From contig JACCWI010000018.1 in NCBI GenBank assembly GCA_013697725.1, positions 1 to 61,417 on the forward strand: a stretch of DNA of 61,417 bases, given 5' to 3'. The stretch comes from Tatlockia sp. (GTDB lineage: Bacteria > Pseudomonadota > Gammaproteobacteria > Legionellales > Legionellaceae). The stretch's first letter is position 1, and every line of letters begins with the position of its first letter. The notes under the pieces are model-generated. The model did not search any database. It saw only the letters and a program-made list of their open reading frames with translations, and had not been told where the DNA came from. This document shows, one piece after another, positions 18,857 to 27,092 of the stretch. Both the position numbers and the translations under genes were made by a program.

Positions 18857-18886
18857 AAGGCCAATAATGAGCTAAATTGTGGCCTT
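18857..18886 (-). terminator. Terminator of the lipoprotein gene
   Basis: AAGGCCA and TGGCCTT form a 7-bp stem. On the minus strand it is followed by TTTTTG and lies 15 bases past the stop at 18901. It may also stop read-through from pgi in the other direction. Confidence 0.65.
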
Positions 18887-18900
18887 ATTGAATTAAAATT

Positions 18901-19299
18901 TTAAGGCAAAGCTTTATTGGTCTTTAAAGGATTTAAAACATTTTTAGACTCAATTTCTTTTATCTTATCAATAAAACATTTAGTTTCACCGCGCCAGGGA
19001 AGCACAATCAAATCACAGTGGTAAGAAATAATTACGTGACTATTATTTTGCATGGCTACCAAAGCTTGTTCGACCAATGAGGATTTAAATTGGCCTAAGG
19101 TAAAATGAAAAGACCGCCCGGTTACGCCGCTTGCATCTTCAAGACCGCCTCGAATTATTTCACCTTCATAGGTACCCCAATACTTGCCTTCTTTAGCTAC
19201 TTTCACAATAACGCCAGATTTTTCTCCCGATTTGACTTTCCAACAACCTGACAATAAGCCTAGACTTATTAAAACAAGTACGGATATCCATTTTTTCAA
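18901..19299 (-). CDS. Small predicted lipoprotein of unknown function
   Basis: 132 residues. The N-terminus ends in the lipobox LSGC (Cys19), so export and lipidation are expected. The mature part opens with GEKSGVIVKVAKEGKYWGTYEGEI-type sequence and an IIRGGLEDASG segment; this resembles a family of small uncharacterised proteins in phages and bacteria that is sometimes misnamed 6-phosphogluconate dehydrogenase. There is no dehydrogenase domain here. It starts at TTG 19299, chosen because AGGAGA sits 6-7 bases upstream. It stands alone between pgi and an outer-membrane barrel gene. Function unknown. Confidence 0.8.
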   Translation of the reverse strand: MKKWISVLVLISLGLLSGCWKVKSGEKSGVIVKVAKEGKYWGTYEGEIIRGGLEDASGVTGRSFHFTLGQFKSSLVEQALVAMQNNSHVIISYHCDLIVLPWRGETKCFIDKIKEIESKNVLNPLKTNKALP

Positions 19300-19478
19300 C
19301 GCGGTCTCCTTCTAATATAATTTTTCTAAAACTTCATCTCTTGAAGAGTATAGTGTCGCTAAGAATTCGTCAAATAAATCATATCTCCTTGTCCAATCAA
19401 AAGATTTTTCCTTTTTGAATTTAAAGTGTGAGCTAGATCCGTTAGTATTACTGGTTCATCTATTAAATAAATAAATTC

Positions 19479-20381
19479 ATGTATATCAAATCCTTATTAT
19501 TATATTTCTTTAGTTCTGCAGCGCTTGCGGCTCCCTGGTTTACAGGACCTTTACTAGCCCCCGCCGGAAGAACAATTCCTACAGGCCATTTCAATTTTGA
19601 ACCCTATAGCTTCTACACTGACTATGCTGGAGGTTTTCGTAATTATGAATTAACACCTATTATGACTGCCGGATTGAATAGCTTTATGGATGTGCAAGCC
19701 TCCCTACCTTATGATAATAGTTGGCTCAAATCACAACATGGCGATGGTTTTGGTGACTTTAATATTGGTTTGGGCTTTCAGCTATTCACGCAGAAAGAAG
19801 GCTCCTTGATGCCAGATTTACGCATTGTTGTACAAGAAACTATTCCGACCGGCCGCTATGATCTGTTAAATCCACAGAAAAACCTCACCGATCAGACCGG
19901 AATGGGTTCTTACCAATCCATGCTTAGCTTTAATTCACAAAAATTATTTGTTTTTAAAAACGAACATTATTTACGCGGCCGCTTAAGTGTTTCGATTACT
20001 AGCCCAAACTCCGTCTATGTGCAAGGATTGAACACTTATGGTGGGAATCCTGCTACCGAAGGCCGTGTTTATCCTGGAGATAATTACGCAGTAGATCTTG
20101 CCTCTGAGTTTACTTTAACGCAGAACTGGGTTGTGGTGATGGAGGGTTTATATGTTCATAGTAATTCAACTCGCTTTCGCGGTAATCCAGGCATATTATC
20201 AGATGGAACCAAGGGATCTGTGGGGGGAAGTTCATCAGAATCAGCTTCTTTAGCTCCGGCATTGGAGTATAATTTTAGTTCACATCTGGGAATTATCGGC
20301 GGAGTTTGGTTTTCTGTGACAGGCCCACACGCTGCCAAGTTCACCTCGATAACCGTAGCAGTTAACTATTACTTTCCCTAG
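19479..20381 (+). CDS. Outer-membrane beta-barrel protein (phenol-degradation MetA-like)
   Basis: 300 residues with a cleavable signal peptide (cut likely after SAALAA). The mature chain has alternating polar/aromatic strands typical of a 10-12 stranded barrel (for example FGDFNIGLGFQLF and AVDLASEFTLTQNWVVVMEG) and ends in the outer-membrane sorting signal VNYYFP. The pattern is that of the MetA-pathway or transporter-like DUF group (Phenol_MetA_deg). Such proteins are thought to be channels for hydrophobic molecules, but most, including this one, lack a known substrate. It is a single gene with its own terminator region. Confidence 0.8.
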   Translation: MYIKSLLLYFFSSAALAAPWFTGPLLAPAGRTIPTGHFNFEPYSFYTDYAGGFRNYELTPIMTAGLNSFMDVQASLPYDNSWLKSQHGDGFGDFNIGLGFQLFTQKEGSLMPDLRIVVQETIPTGRYDLLNPQKNLTDQTGMGSYQSMLSFNSQKLFVFKNEHYLRGRLSVSITSPNSVYVQGLNTYGGNPATEGRVYPGDNYAVDLASEFTLTQNWVVVMEGLYVHSNSTRFRGNPGILSDGTKGSVGGSSSESASLAPALEYNFSSHLGIIGGVWFSVTGPHAAKFTSITVAVNYYFP

Positions 20382-20393
20382 AATTAAGATTAT

Positions 20394-20421
20394 AGGACTG
20401 AATTCAAGTAAATTCAGTCCT
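20394..20421. terminator. Bidirectional hairpin between convergent genes
   Basis: AGGACTGAATT and AATTCAGTCCT pair perfectly over 11 bp around a 6-base loop. It lies 12 bases after the barrel gene and overlaps the stop codon of the convergent epimerase gene. T-tracts are weak (TTGTTTTT 6 bases on for the plus strand). Confidence 0.7.
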
Positions 20422-21358
20422 GAAAAATTGTTTTTAAACCCTCATCTAACGACTTCTTTGGTTCCCAATCCAGCATTTCTTTGGTCTTGCTTAGATTAAT
20501 TTGCAATGATGCACATAAACGCTCGTATAGAGCTTTTTTACCTAGTAAAGAGCAGATCCAGGCTAAAATAAATTGAGGAATAGGTATTAATCGGACAGGT
20601 TTATTGATTGTTTTGCCAATTTTTTTTAATAATTCAGTAGTAGAAAGATCTTCATCATCCGAGACAAGAAAAATCTGGTTAGCAGCACGAGGATGTTCCA
20701 CGCAAAGCAGTATGAGACTTAATAAATTTTCAAGCGATACAAAACTACGCTTATTATAAACTGCACCTAGAGGTAGGGGTAAACCGGTTTGTAATAAAGT
20801 TAACAAGCGTTGAAAATTGCCTTTGCTATTTGGGCCGTAAACTAAAGGCGGACGAATTATCACACAGTCCATTCCTGTTTCAGCAGCTAAGGCTTGTAGT
20901 TGCTGTTCGGCTTCAAATTTGGAAATTGCATAAGGACTGTGGGGATTAGGTAAATCTTCCGCTGTAAAAGGTGAGTTGCTAAGCGTTGATTTGCCATTGA
21001 CGCCAATTGAGCTGATGAAAATAAAACGCTTAACTCCGGAAAAAGCAGCTTGCCTTGCCAAATTTAAGGTCCCTTCAACATTAATTTTGCGAAACTCGTT
21101 TAACGGATTTTTTCCTGTTTCCTGAAGTACATGGACTCGTGCGGCGGCATGAATGATAAGATTGGTTCCTGACAATGCTTCTTGCCAATTGGTTTCGGCA
21201 ATGAGTTCAAAGGGAGAAAAAACCTGGATTTCTGGTGCGAATTGAGTTTTTATTACTGTTCGAAGCGCAACTTTTAAATGATATTCTTTATTTTTAGCTA
21301 ATTCTTTTACCATTTCCCGGCCTATAAAACCAGTAGCGCCAGTGACTAGTATTTCCAT
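20414..21358 (-). CDS. NAD-dependent nucleotide-sugar epimerase/dehydratase
   Basis: 314 residues of the extended short-chain dehydrogenase class. The cofactor motif GATGFIG is at residues 7-13, the active-site pieces are ISSIGVNG (Ser region) and SPYAISK (Tyr and Lys). It resembles WbpV and UDP-glucose-4-epimerase relatives that act on UDP-HexNAc sugars in O-antigen synthesis. It lies 12 bases downstream of a GT4 glycosyltransferase gene and in the same operon. The nearby WecA/WbpL-like transferase fits a route in which a 4-keto sugar is reduced and loaded onto undecaprenyl phosphate. Substrate specificity is inferred. Confidence 0.88.
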   Translation of the reverse strand: MEILVTGATGFIGREMVKELAKNKEYHLKVALRTVIKTQFAPEIQVFSPFELIAETNWQEALSGTNLIIHAAARVHVLQETGKNPLNEFRKINVEGTLNLARQAAFSGVKRFIFISSIGVNGKSTLSNSPFTAEDLPNPHSPYAISKFEAEQQLQALAAETGMDCVIIRPPLVYGPNSKGNFQRLLTLLQTGLPLPLGAVYNKRSFVSLENLLSLILLCVEHPRAANQIFLVSDDEDLSTTELLKKIGKTINKPVRLIPIPQFILAWICSLLGKKALYERLCASLQINLSKTKEMLDWEPKKSLDEGLKTIFQD

Positions 21359-21370
21359 AGCTTTCTCACA

Positions 21371-22477
21371 TTAACGAGCAACGCTGCGATAAAGATTCTC
21401 ATACTCACTAATCATTTTATCGGCCGTAAATAATTTCCAATAACGTGCAGAAGCCTGTTCACCCATTGCTTTTCTTTTATCAGGATTTTGCCAAAGTTCT
21501 TGCATGGCGCTTCGAAGCGCCATGGGATCATTAGGAGGTACAACAATTCCAGTTTTTTTATCAATATTAATAAAAGAGGTTCCTGTACCAATTTCAGAAG
21601 AAATCAAGGGCTTTCCAAACATAGCCCCTTCTAGCAAAGATACGCCAAAGGCCTCAGAGCGCAGATGCGAAGGAAAGATAAGAGCCTGTGCTAACTCTAA
21701 AAGTGCAACCTTATCTTCTTCTGCCAATTTACCTAAAAAATGAATATTCGACAAATTCAGAGCCTGAGCTTTAGCCTTTAAGTCCTCTTCGATTGGCCCA
21801 GTTCCCACAATTAAAATAGGAAAAGAGTTATCAGCCGCGGCTTCTAATAAAATATGCAAGCCTTTATAGTAACGCATTGCACCTACAAAGAGAAAAAATT
21901 TCTCACCATAAAGATTACGCCAATAAGCCAATCGTTCACTAGTCGGCTGCTGATAACTTTCTTTATTAAGACCAATGGGGATAACTGAAACTTTAGAACG
22001 ATAGTTCTGCAGCACTTCACTCGTTTCCAGATAATTTGGCGAGGTTGCTACTATGCTATCGACAGCGCTTAAAAATCGATTCATTAGAGGTCTATATAAA
22101 AGGAGTAGTTTTTTCTGACGAACAATATCAGAATGATAGGTTAAAATGGAAGGTTTTTTTATTTTGCACATTATGTGCAAAAGGTCTGCAAAAGGCCAAG
22201 GAAAATGATAATGAATTAAATCTGTTTCTTGCGTGAGCTTTGCAAAATCTTTAAAAAGCGAATAAGAAAAACCATTGGATGATAAATTGAAATTTTCTTT
22301 ATAGCGAATCGATTTACATCCTGAAAACTCAAGCTCTTTAGGTTCTGGATTTCTTGCAAGTGATAAGACGGTATGCTGGAAAGTTGATTTTTGATGGCAT
22401 GCAATTTGTGCAATGACTTGCTCAACTCCACCAAAATTATCACTAAAAAAAGTCTTGTAAACATGCAAGATTTTCAT
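21371..22477 (-). CDS. Glycosyltransferase, family 4 (GT-B fold)
   Basis: 368 residues. An N-terminal half with the GGVEQVIAQ acceptor-side motif is followed by the nucleotide-sugar domain with FVGAMRYYKGLHILLEA, then the retaining-enzyme EX7E motif in SEAFGVSLLEGAMFGKPLIS near residues 270-290. It is probably a cytoplasmic or membrane-associated transferase that extends an O-chain or capsule repeat unit. It is upstream of, and likely co-transcribed with, the epimerase gene. Donor and acceptor are unknown. Confidence 0.9.
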   Translation of the reverse strand: MKILHVYKTFFSDNFGGVEQVIAQIACHQKSTFQHTVLSLARNPEPKELEFSGCKSIRYKENFNLSSNGFSYSLFKDFAKLTQETDLIHYHFPWPFADLLHIMCKIKKPSILTYHSDIVRQKKLLLLYRPLMNRFLSAVDSIVATSPNYLETSEVLQNYRSKVSVIPIGLNKESYQQPTSERLAYWRNLYGEKFFLFVGAMRYYKGLHILLEAAADNSFPILIVGTGPIEEDLKAKAQALNLSNIHFLGKLAEEDKVALLELAQALIFPSHLRSEAFGVSLLEGAMFGKPLISSEIGTGTSFINIDKKTGIVVPPNDPMALRSAMQELWQNPDKRKAMGEQASARYWKLFTADKMISEYENLYRSVAR

Positions 22478-22649
22478 GAAATCAGCAGCTCTCTTCTTAA
22501 ATAAAACGCCAAGCTCAATATATTAACATAGCCTTCTCCTATTTGAGGAAGAGATTTAATGAAAGCCTGTATTAATCCTGCAAAAGATAGTCGCATAATA
22601 GTGTGAATTGGGGATATACTGTGCGAACGTTCATAAATTGGAAGGTTAC

Positions 22650-23468
22650 GTGTCCTTAAAGGCCATGTATAACGACACTGCGGATAATTATGCCACCGCA
22701 GATCGGTTTGGTTCACTCAGCGACAGTCATTTAGCCGCGATAGCACAAATCAAAAAAGAACATTTAGGCCTCAGACCTCATTATAAAGTTCTTGATTTTG
22801 GTGTGGGAAATGGTGCTTTTTTATCAAAATTACGCACTTGTATGCCAGAGGCAGATTTTACGGGGATTGATATTTCTAAAGAAATGCTTACCAAAGCCTG
22901 CAAAGCCTTGCCCCTTACTCCAATTGAAGCCAGTGCAACCGAAGCCAGTCATTACTTACCGCATCATAGTCAGGATTTAGTTCTTGCCCATTTTATTAAT
23001 GCTTATATCCCTATTCATACCCTCTTTCATGAAGCAGATATATTAACCCGGGCTAATGGCTATTTTTCACTGATCACTACTACTTATGAATCCTTTCCCG
23101 TTGCCCAGCAGCATTTGGCGAACTTTATCGCTGAAGGCTCTATCTTGAGTTCAGTGGTTGGCCATTATTATAAAGCAATGGTTAAAAATACAACAGTTGC
23201 TTCAGGTTTAGATGAACTTATGCATGTCTTTGCCCAGCATAAATTTGAGGTGGTGCAACATCAACGCTTAAGAATTCCAGTGACTTTAAATGATATTGAC
23301 GAGCTAGCCCTTTTCGGTGTTGAAGGAACCTGGTTTTTAAATAGTATTTCCATGCGAATGCTGCCAAAAAATTTCTTACTACAACGTTTAAAGCGACTTT
23401 TTGGCCAGATTTTTACTTTTCCCTATCATGATACTCATATAATTGATGTGATTTTGGCTAAAAAATAA
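22650..23468 (+). CDS. Class I SAM-dependent methyltransferase
   Basis: 272 residues from the start chosen here. The SAM-binding motif I reads VLDFGVGNGAFL, followed by FTGIDISKEML (motif II acid) and the later DLVLAHFINAY block. The frame can be extended to a TTG at 22608, but that stretch contains a TATACT -10-like hexamer, whereas GTG 22650 is preceded by GGAAGG at the right distance. It is divergent from the glycosyltransferase operon. Substrate unknown; a sugar of the surface glycan or a small molecule is possible from its context. Confidence 0.82.
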   Translation: MSLKAMYNDTADNYATADRFGSLSDSHLAAIAQIKKEHLGLRPHYKVLDFGVGNGAFLSKLRTCMPEADFTGIDISKEMLTKACKALPLTPIEASATEASHYLPHHSQDLVLAHFINAYIPIHTLFHEADILTRANGYFSLITTTYESFPVAQQHLANFIAEGSILSSVVGHYYKAMVKNTTVASGLDELMHVFAQHKFEVVQHQRLRIPVTLNDIDELALFGVEGTWFLNSISMRMLPKNFLLQRLKRLFGQIFTFPYHDTHIIDVILAKK

Positions 23469-23594
23469 AGTCTTAAACGAGGAAGCAAAATAACCCAACG
23501 GTAAATTTTGCTTACATTACACAGAGTGCTAAATGTTTGACCTAATAGTAATAATTATGCTAACCTAGCCTGGATAATAATTTAGGGGATTTAC

Positions 23595-24239
23595 ATGAGC
23601 CGAACACGCGTTAATATTGAAAATTTAAGAGAGCAAGGTAATGAGCTATTCGAAAAAACAAAGCATCAGCAAGAAACAATTGAGTCAAATCTAAGAAAAA
23701 TAAATCCAATCAAATCTGTAAAAACTAAATTAATTTATCTTCAATCTAAGATTGAACAGATTAGGTCATTTCAACATATTAAAGGCGTTAAAGAATTTGT
23801 AGACTGTCTCAAAGGTTCTGTAAATAATCCTAGGCATCAATTTAGCAAAATAGAAAGGGAATGGGCTATCAATTTTGCCGATACCTCTTGTGATTTATTA
23901 AGAACTTTATTATCTAAACCAGATAAGCATGCATTATATAATTGTGCCAATAGTTTAAATCTACTAAAAACAAGCCTTCCCCCTACTACCTTTGGTCGAT
24001 GCGTTCTAGGAATTATCAATGCCTTATTAGTGCCTTTTTTCGCTGTTCTTGAAACTCTCAAACTTTTAGGCGGGGATGCCGAATATCGTTATACAAAAAG
24101 TACTGCAAGAGATTGCTATTATCTTTTCAAATCACCTGTTCATCCTGCATTTGAACTATTAGATGATATGTATAACTTTGTAAAAAATGGCGGAACTGTG
24201 GAACCTGAAGACACAATTTCTAAGTACAAAATTGTTTAA
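23595..24239 (+). CDS. Protein of unknown function with one hydrophobic helix
   Basis: 214 residues, not recognised. The first 75 residues are basic and coiled-coil-like (QHQETIESNLRKINPIKSVK region). A single hydrophobic stretch (CVLGIINALLVPFFAVL) is near residues 136-152. It has no signal peptide. GATTTAC precedes the ATG, with AGGGG 8 bases upstream as ribosome site. It has its own terminator and lies between a methyltransferase and manC without sharing their strand arrangement or theme, so it looks like an inserted lineage-specific gene. Similar small helical proteins with a central hydrophobic hairpin are frequent among Legionella proteins of unknown function; a secreted role is possible but not shown. 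Confidence 0.7.
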   Translation: MSRTRVNIENLREQGNELFEKTKHQQETIESNLRKINPIKSVKTKLIYLQSKIEQIRSFQHIKGVKEFVDCLKGSVNNPRHQFSKIEREWAINFADTSCDLLRTLLSKPDKHALYNCANSLNLLKTSLPPTTFGRCVLGIINALLVPFFAVLETLKLLGGDAEYRYTKSTARDCYYLFKSPVHPAFELLDDMYNFVKNGGTVEPEDTISKYKIV

Positions 24240-24249
24240 CAAAAAAATC

Positions 24250-24284
24250 GTATAGGCAGTTTATATAGCTTAAACTGCCTATAC
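24250..24284. terminator. Strong bidirectional hairpin between convergent genes
   Basis: GTATAGGCAGTTTA and TAAACTGCCTATAC form a perfect 14-bp stem with a 7-base loop, 11 bases after the unknown gene and 20 bases from the manC stop. T-content after the stem is modest on the plus strand, and on the minus strand it is followed by GATTTTTTTGTT, so it is best as the manC terminator. Confidence 0.85.
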
Positions 24285-24303
24285 TTGCGTATTAAATTAA
24301 AAA

Positions 24304-25719
24304 TTAAACTCGACCGTAAACATCTTGAAATCGCACAATATCATCCTCTCCCATGTATTCGCCACTTTGCACTTCGATCATGATTAGAGAGGTCAATCCC
24401 GGATTCTCCAGGCGGTGTTTGTGACCCGCGGGTACATAGGTGGACTCATTCGTTCTCAATAATATTTCTGCATCACCATTAACTACTTTGGCAATCCCAC
24501 TAACCACAATCCAGTGTTCTGAACGATGATAATGCATCTGTAAACTTAAGCTTGCACCGGGTTTAACTTCAATACGCTTAATTTTAAAACGAGCGCCTTC
24601 TTCCAAGACTGTAAAAGTACCCCAGGGACGGTGAACTGTACGATGTACTTTATGTGCATCATGGCCTTTCAATTTTAATTGGCTATAGATTGCTTTAACA
24701 TCCTGAGCTCTTGATTTATCGGCCACCAAAACTGCATCTGGGGTATCAATAATAAAAAGATTCTCCAATCCCACCGCTGCGATTAAGCGTTCATTACCGC
24801 GAATATAACAATTGGCCACATCGTGTGTAATGGTTTCACCTTCAATTCGATTGCCATTCTCATCAGAGGCTATCAAGTTGCCTAGTGAATTCCAGGAACC
24901 GATATCTGACCAACCAATCTGACAGGGTACTACAGCAACTTGTTTGGATTTTTCGATAAGGGCGTAGTCAATAGAATCCTCAGGGACTTGCTCAAACTTG
25001 GCGGCGTCTAATTCAAGTTGCGTAAAGTCTTGGCCAGCTGCCTTATAGGATTCTTCTATACAACTTTTGGATAAAGCTAAGATTTCAGGAGAATGAAGTT
25101 CTATTTCTTGTAAAACTGTTTTTACTTTAAAACAAAACATTCCTGAATTCCATAAGTATCGTTTAGAATCCAAATACTCTTGTGCTTTTTCAAGGGAGGG
25201 TTTTTCTACAAAATTTAATACTTGATTACCTTCGGCTTCAATATAACCAAAACCAGTTTCCGGGCTATCGGGTTGGATGCCAAAGGTAACCAGTTTGTTT
25301 GCTTGGGCAAATTTTGTCGCTTCTGCTACGGCCAGAGCAAAGGCTTTTTGATCAGCAATTAAATGGTCCGCAGGTAGAACCAACATCAGCGTTTCTTCAT
25401 CATGAGTTTCCTTAATTTGCAAGGCTGCCATGACAATTGCTGCTGCTGTATTGCGACCAAAAGGCTCAAGAATGAAAGACATCTTTAAACCAGTTTGATT
25501 GGCTTCTCGATATTCATCCACTGTTTTAAAAAATAATTCACGATTCGTGACGGTTAGAATTTCTTCCACACCAGGTAATTGAGCGCCGCGCAGAAAAGTT
25601 TTTTGCAGCAAGCTCTGTCCGTCTAAAAGTTTAATGAAGGGCTTCGGGTGTAATTCACGAGAAACTGGCCAAAGTCTTGACCCTGCTCCGCCACATAGAA
25701 TAATTGGTATCATACGCAT
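24304..25719 (-). CDS. manC: Mannose-1-phosphate guanylyltransferase / mannose-6-phosphate isomerase
   Basis: 471 residues, the type II bifunctional length. The nucleotidyltransferase domain opens with LCGGAGSRLWPVSR and HPKPF, and has the FVEKP motif near residue 170. The C-terminal cupin isomerase domain has RPWGTFTVLEEG and QMHYHRSEHW, whose His and Glu bind zinc. It makes GDP-mannose from fructose-6-phosphate-derived mannose-phosphates for surface polysaccharide. The nearby pgi supplies the precursor pool. It may start at the second Met (MIPIIL), two codons in. Some family members lack isomerase activity in vivo; the motif residues here look intact. Confidence 0.95.
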   Translation of the reverse strand: MRMIPIILCGGAGSRLWPVSRELHPKPFIKLLDGQSLLQKTFLRGAQLPGVEEILTVTNRELFFKTVDEYREANQTGLKMSFILEPFGRNTAAAIVMAALQIKETHDEETLMLVLPADHLIADQKAFALAVAEATKFAQANKLVTFGIQPDSPETGFGYIEAEGNQVLNFVEKPSLEKAQEYLDSKRYLWNSGMFCFKVKTVLQEIELHSPEILALSKSCIEESYKAAGQDFTQLELDAAKFEQVPEDSIDYALIEKSKQVAVVPCQIGWSDIGSWNSLGNLIASDENGNRIEGETITHDVANCYIRGNERLIAAVGLENLFIIDTPDAVLVADKSRAQDVKAIYSQLKLKGHDAHKVHRTVHRPWGTFTVLEEGARFKIKRIEVKPGASLSLQMHYHRSEHWIVVSGIAKVVNGDAEILLRTNESTYVPAGHKHRLENPGLTSLIMIEVQSGEYMGEDDIVRFQDVYGRV

Positions 25720-25759
25720 TAAAAACCCTTATAAACATAAGCAACAATTTGCATCAAGC

Positions 25760-26746
25760 TCATTCCAAGCCTAAATTATCACGTTTGAAAACTCGATCAG
25801 CTCGATAACTTGAACGCACCAAAGGACCTGATGCTACTTCATAAAATCCTTTTTGCAAACCAATTTCGCGTAACTCAATAAAACGCTCGGGCGTTACATA
25901 ACGGGCAACTGGCAAATGATTTTTGGTAGGCTGTAGATATTGACCGAGTGTAAGAATATCCACTTTTTGCTGGCGCAGTTCATCCATGGTTTGGATAATT
26001 TCATCATCCGTTTCGCCAAGTCCTAACATTAGGCTTGTCTTTGTTAAGACCGAAGGACGATAACGTTTAGCAAAGGCTAAAACGTTCAGGGTTTGCCAAT
26101 AGCCGGCACGATTATCACGCACAGGATGTGTGAGGCGCTCAACCGTTTCTACGTTTTGAGCGAAAACATCAACACCACTATCCAGGAGGCTGGCAAGATC
26201 ATTCTCAACACCTTGGAAATCGGGGGTGAGCGCTTCAATTTTAGTTTTTGGACAGCGCACTTTAATTGCTCTAATAGTTGCTGCATAGTGCTTCGCCCCA
26301 CCGTCTGCTAAATCATCGCGATTTACTGAAGTTAATACGACATAATCTAAATTCATAAGTGCCACAGTCTTGGCAGTATTTGCAGGCTCGTCTAAATCAA
26401 GCCAACCTCTAGGATTACCCGTATCAACGGCACAAAAGCGACAAGCCCTGGTACAAACCGCACCCATCAACATAATTGTTGCAGTGCCATGAGACCAACA
26501 TTCAGCAATATTTGGACATTTTGCTTCTTCACAGACAGTCGCCAGACGGTGTTTTACCACCTCTTCTTTTACTTTATTATAAGCAGGTGTAATTTGATTT
26601 ACTATGCGTAACCATTTTGGCTTGGCTAAGCGTTCAGAGGCAACGTCCACCGCTTTAACCCCATCTTTAATAGCAACGACGCCATGCGAAGTCTTGTATT
26701 TATGACCACTTTCAACAACTATCGGTATATCAATTAACTTAGTCAT
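25760..26746 (-). CDS. lipA: Lipoyl synthase
   Basis: 328 residues from ATG 26746. The auxiliary-cluster motif is C72-x4-C77-x5-C83 and the radical-SAM motif is C98-x3-C102-x2-C105 (CTRACRFC), with the C-terminal GPLVRSSY Ser that ligates the auxiliary cluster. It inserts two sulfur atoms into octanoyl groups on lipoyl domains of pyruvate dehydrogenase and related complexes. The frame can be extended to GTG 26830, but that would overlap the CDGSH gene and adds 28 residues outside the family, so I reject it. No lipB is seen beside it. The neighbours upstream are also iron-sulfur or redox genes. Confidence 0.95.
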   Translation of the reverse strand: MTKLIDIPIVVESGHKYKTSHGVVAIKDGVKAVDVASERLAKPKWLRIVNQITPAYNKVKEEVVKHRLATVCEEAKCPNIAECWSHGTATIMLMGAVCTRACRFCAVDTGNPRGWLDLDEPANTAKTVALMNLDYVVLTSVNRDDLADGGAKHYAATIRAIKVRCPKTKIEALTPDFQGVENDLASLLDSGVDVFAQNVETVERLTHPVRDNRAGYWQTLNVLAFAKRYRPSVLTKTSLMLGLGETDDEIIQTMDELRQQKVDILTLGQYLQPTKNHLPVARYVTPERFIELREIGLQKGFYEVASGPLVRSSYRADRVFKRDNLGLE

Positions 26747-26813
26747 CAGATTGCCAGAGCAACAAATGCTTTGATGATCCCAAATCAAGCATTTCAGATC
26801 AAGCTTTAATTCG

Positions 26814-27089
26814 CTAAAAGTTAGAATCACCCGATTTTTTCTGCAAATATTCTCTAATTAAGCGAGCATGTGAGCCATCGCAAAAAGGAGGATCCCTAGT
26901 TTCTTTGCAAGCACAAAAATAAAGTGTTTCCCTTTGCTGGGCTTGATATAAAACTGCTTTTTTACAATCACTACGATCACAGAGAGGTTGGGTTTTCGAG
27001 TCCCCGCAGCCACACCAAGCGTAAACTTTACCTTCTTCAACCTCTATAGCAATTGGAAAAAAAGGCGGTAAGGTTTCTTGATCCTTCAT
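26814..27089 (-). CDS. CDGSH-type iron-sulfur protein, two motifs
   Basis: 91 residues. Two CDGSH-like zinc-finger motifs are seen: C26-x-C28-x8-C37 (CDRSD) and C59-x-C61-x8-C70-DGSH74. Each should bind a 2Fe-2S cluster through three Cys and one His. In the first motif the ligand His is replaced by Asp41, so only the second site is canonical. Bacterial two-motif CDGSH proteins are small cytoplasmic electron or cluster carriers. It sits 67 bases upstream of lipA and 3 bases after the thioredoxin/CcdA-like membrane gene, which suggests a shared transcript. Confidence 0.88.
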   Translation of the reverse strand: MKDQETLPPFFPIAIEVEEGKVYAWCGCGDSKTQPLCDRSDCKKAVLYQAQQRETLYFCACKETRDPPFCDGSHARLIREYLQKKSGDSNF

Positions 27090-27092
27090 TGT

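Noticed and set aside
26747..26830. Longer lipA start at GTG 26830
   Set aside because: It overlaps the CDGSH gene and adds residues outside the lipoyl synthase family.
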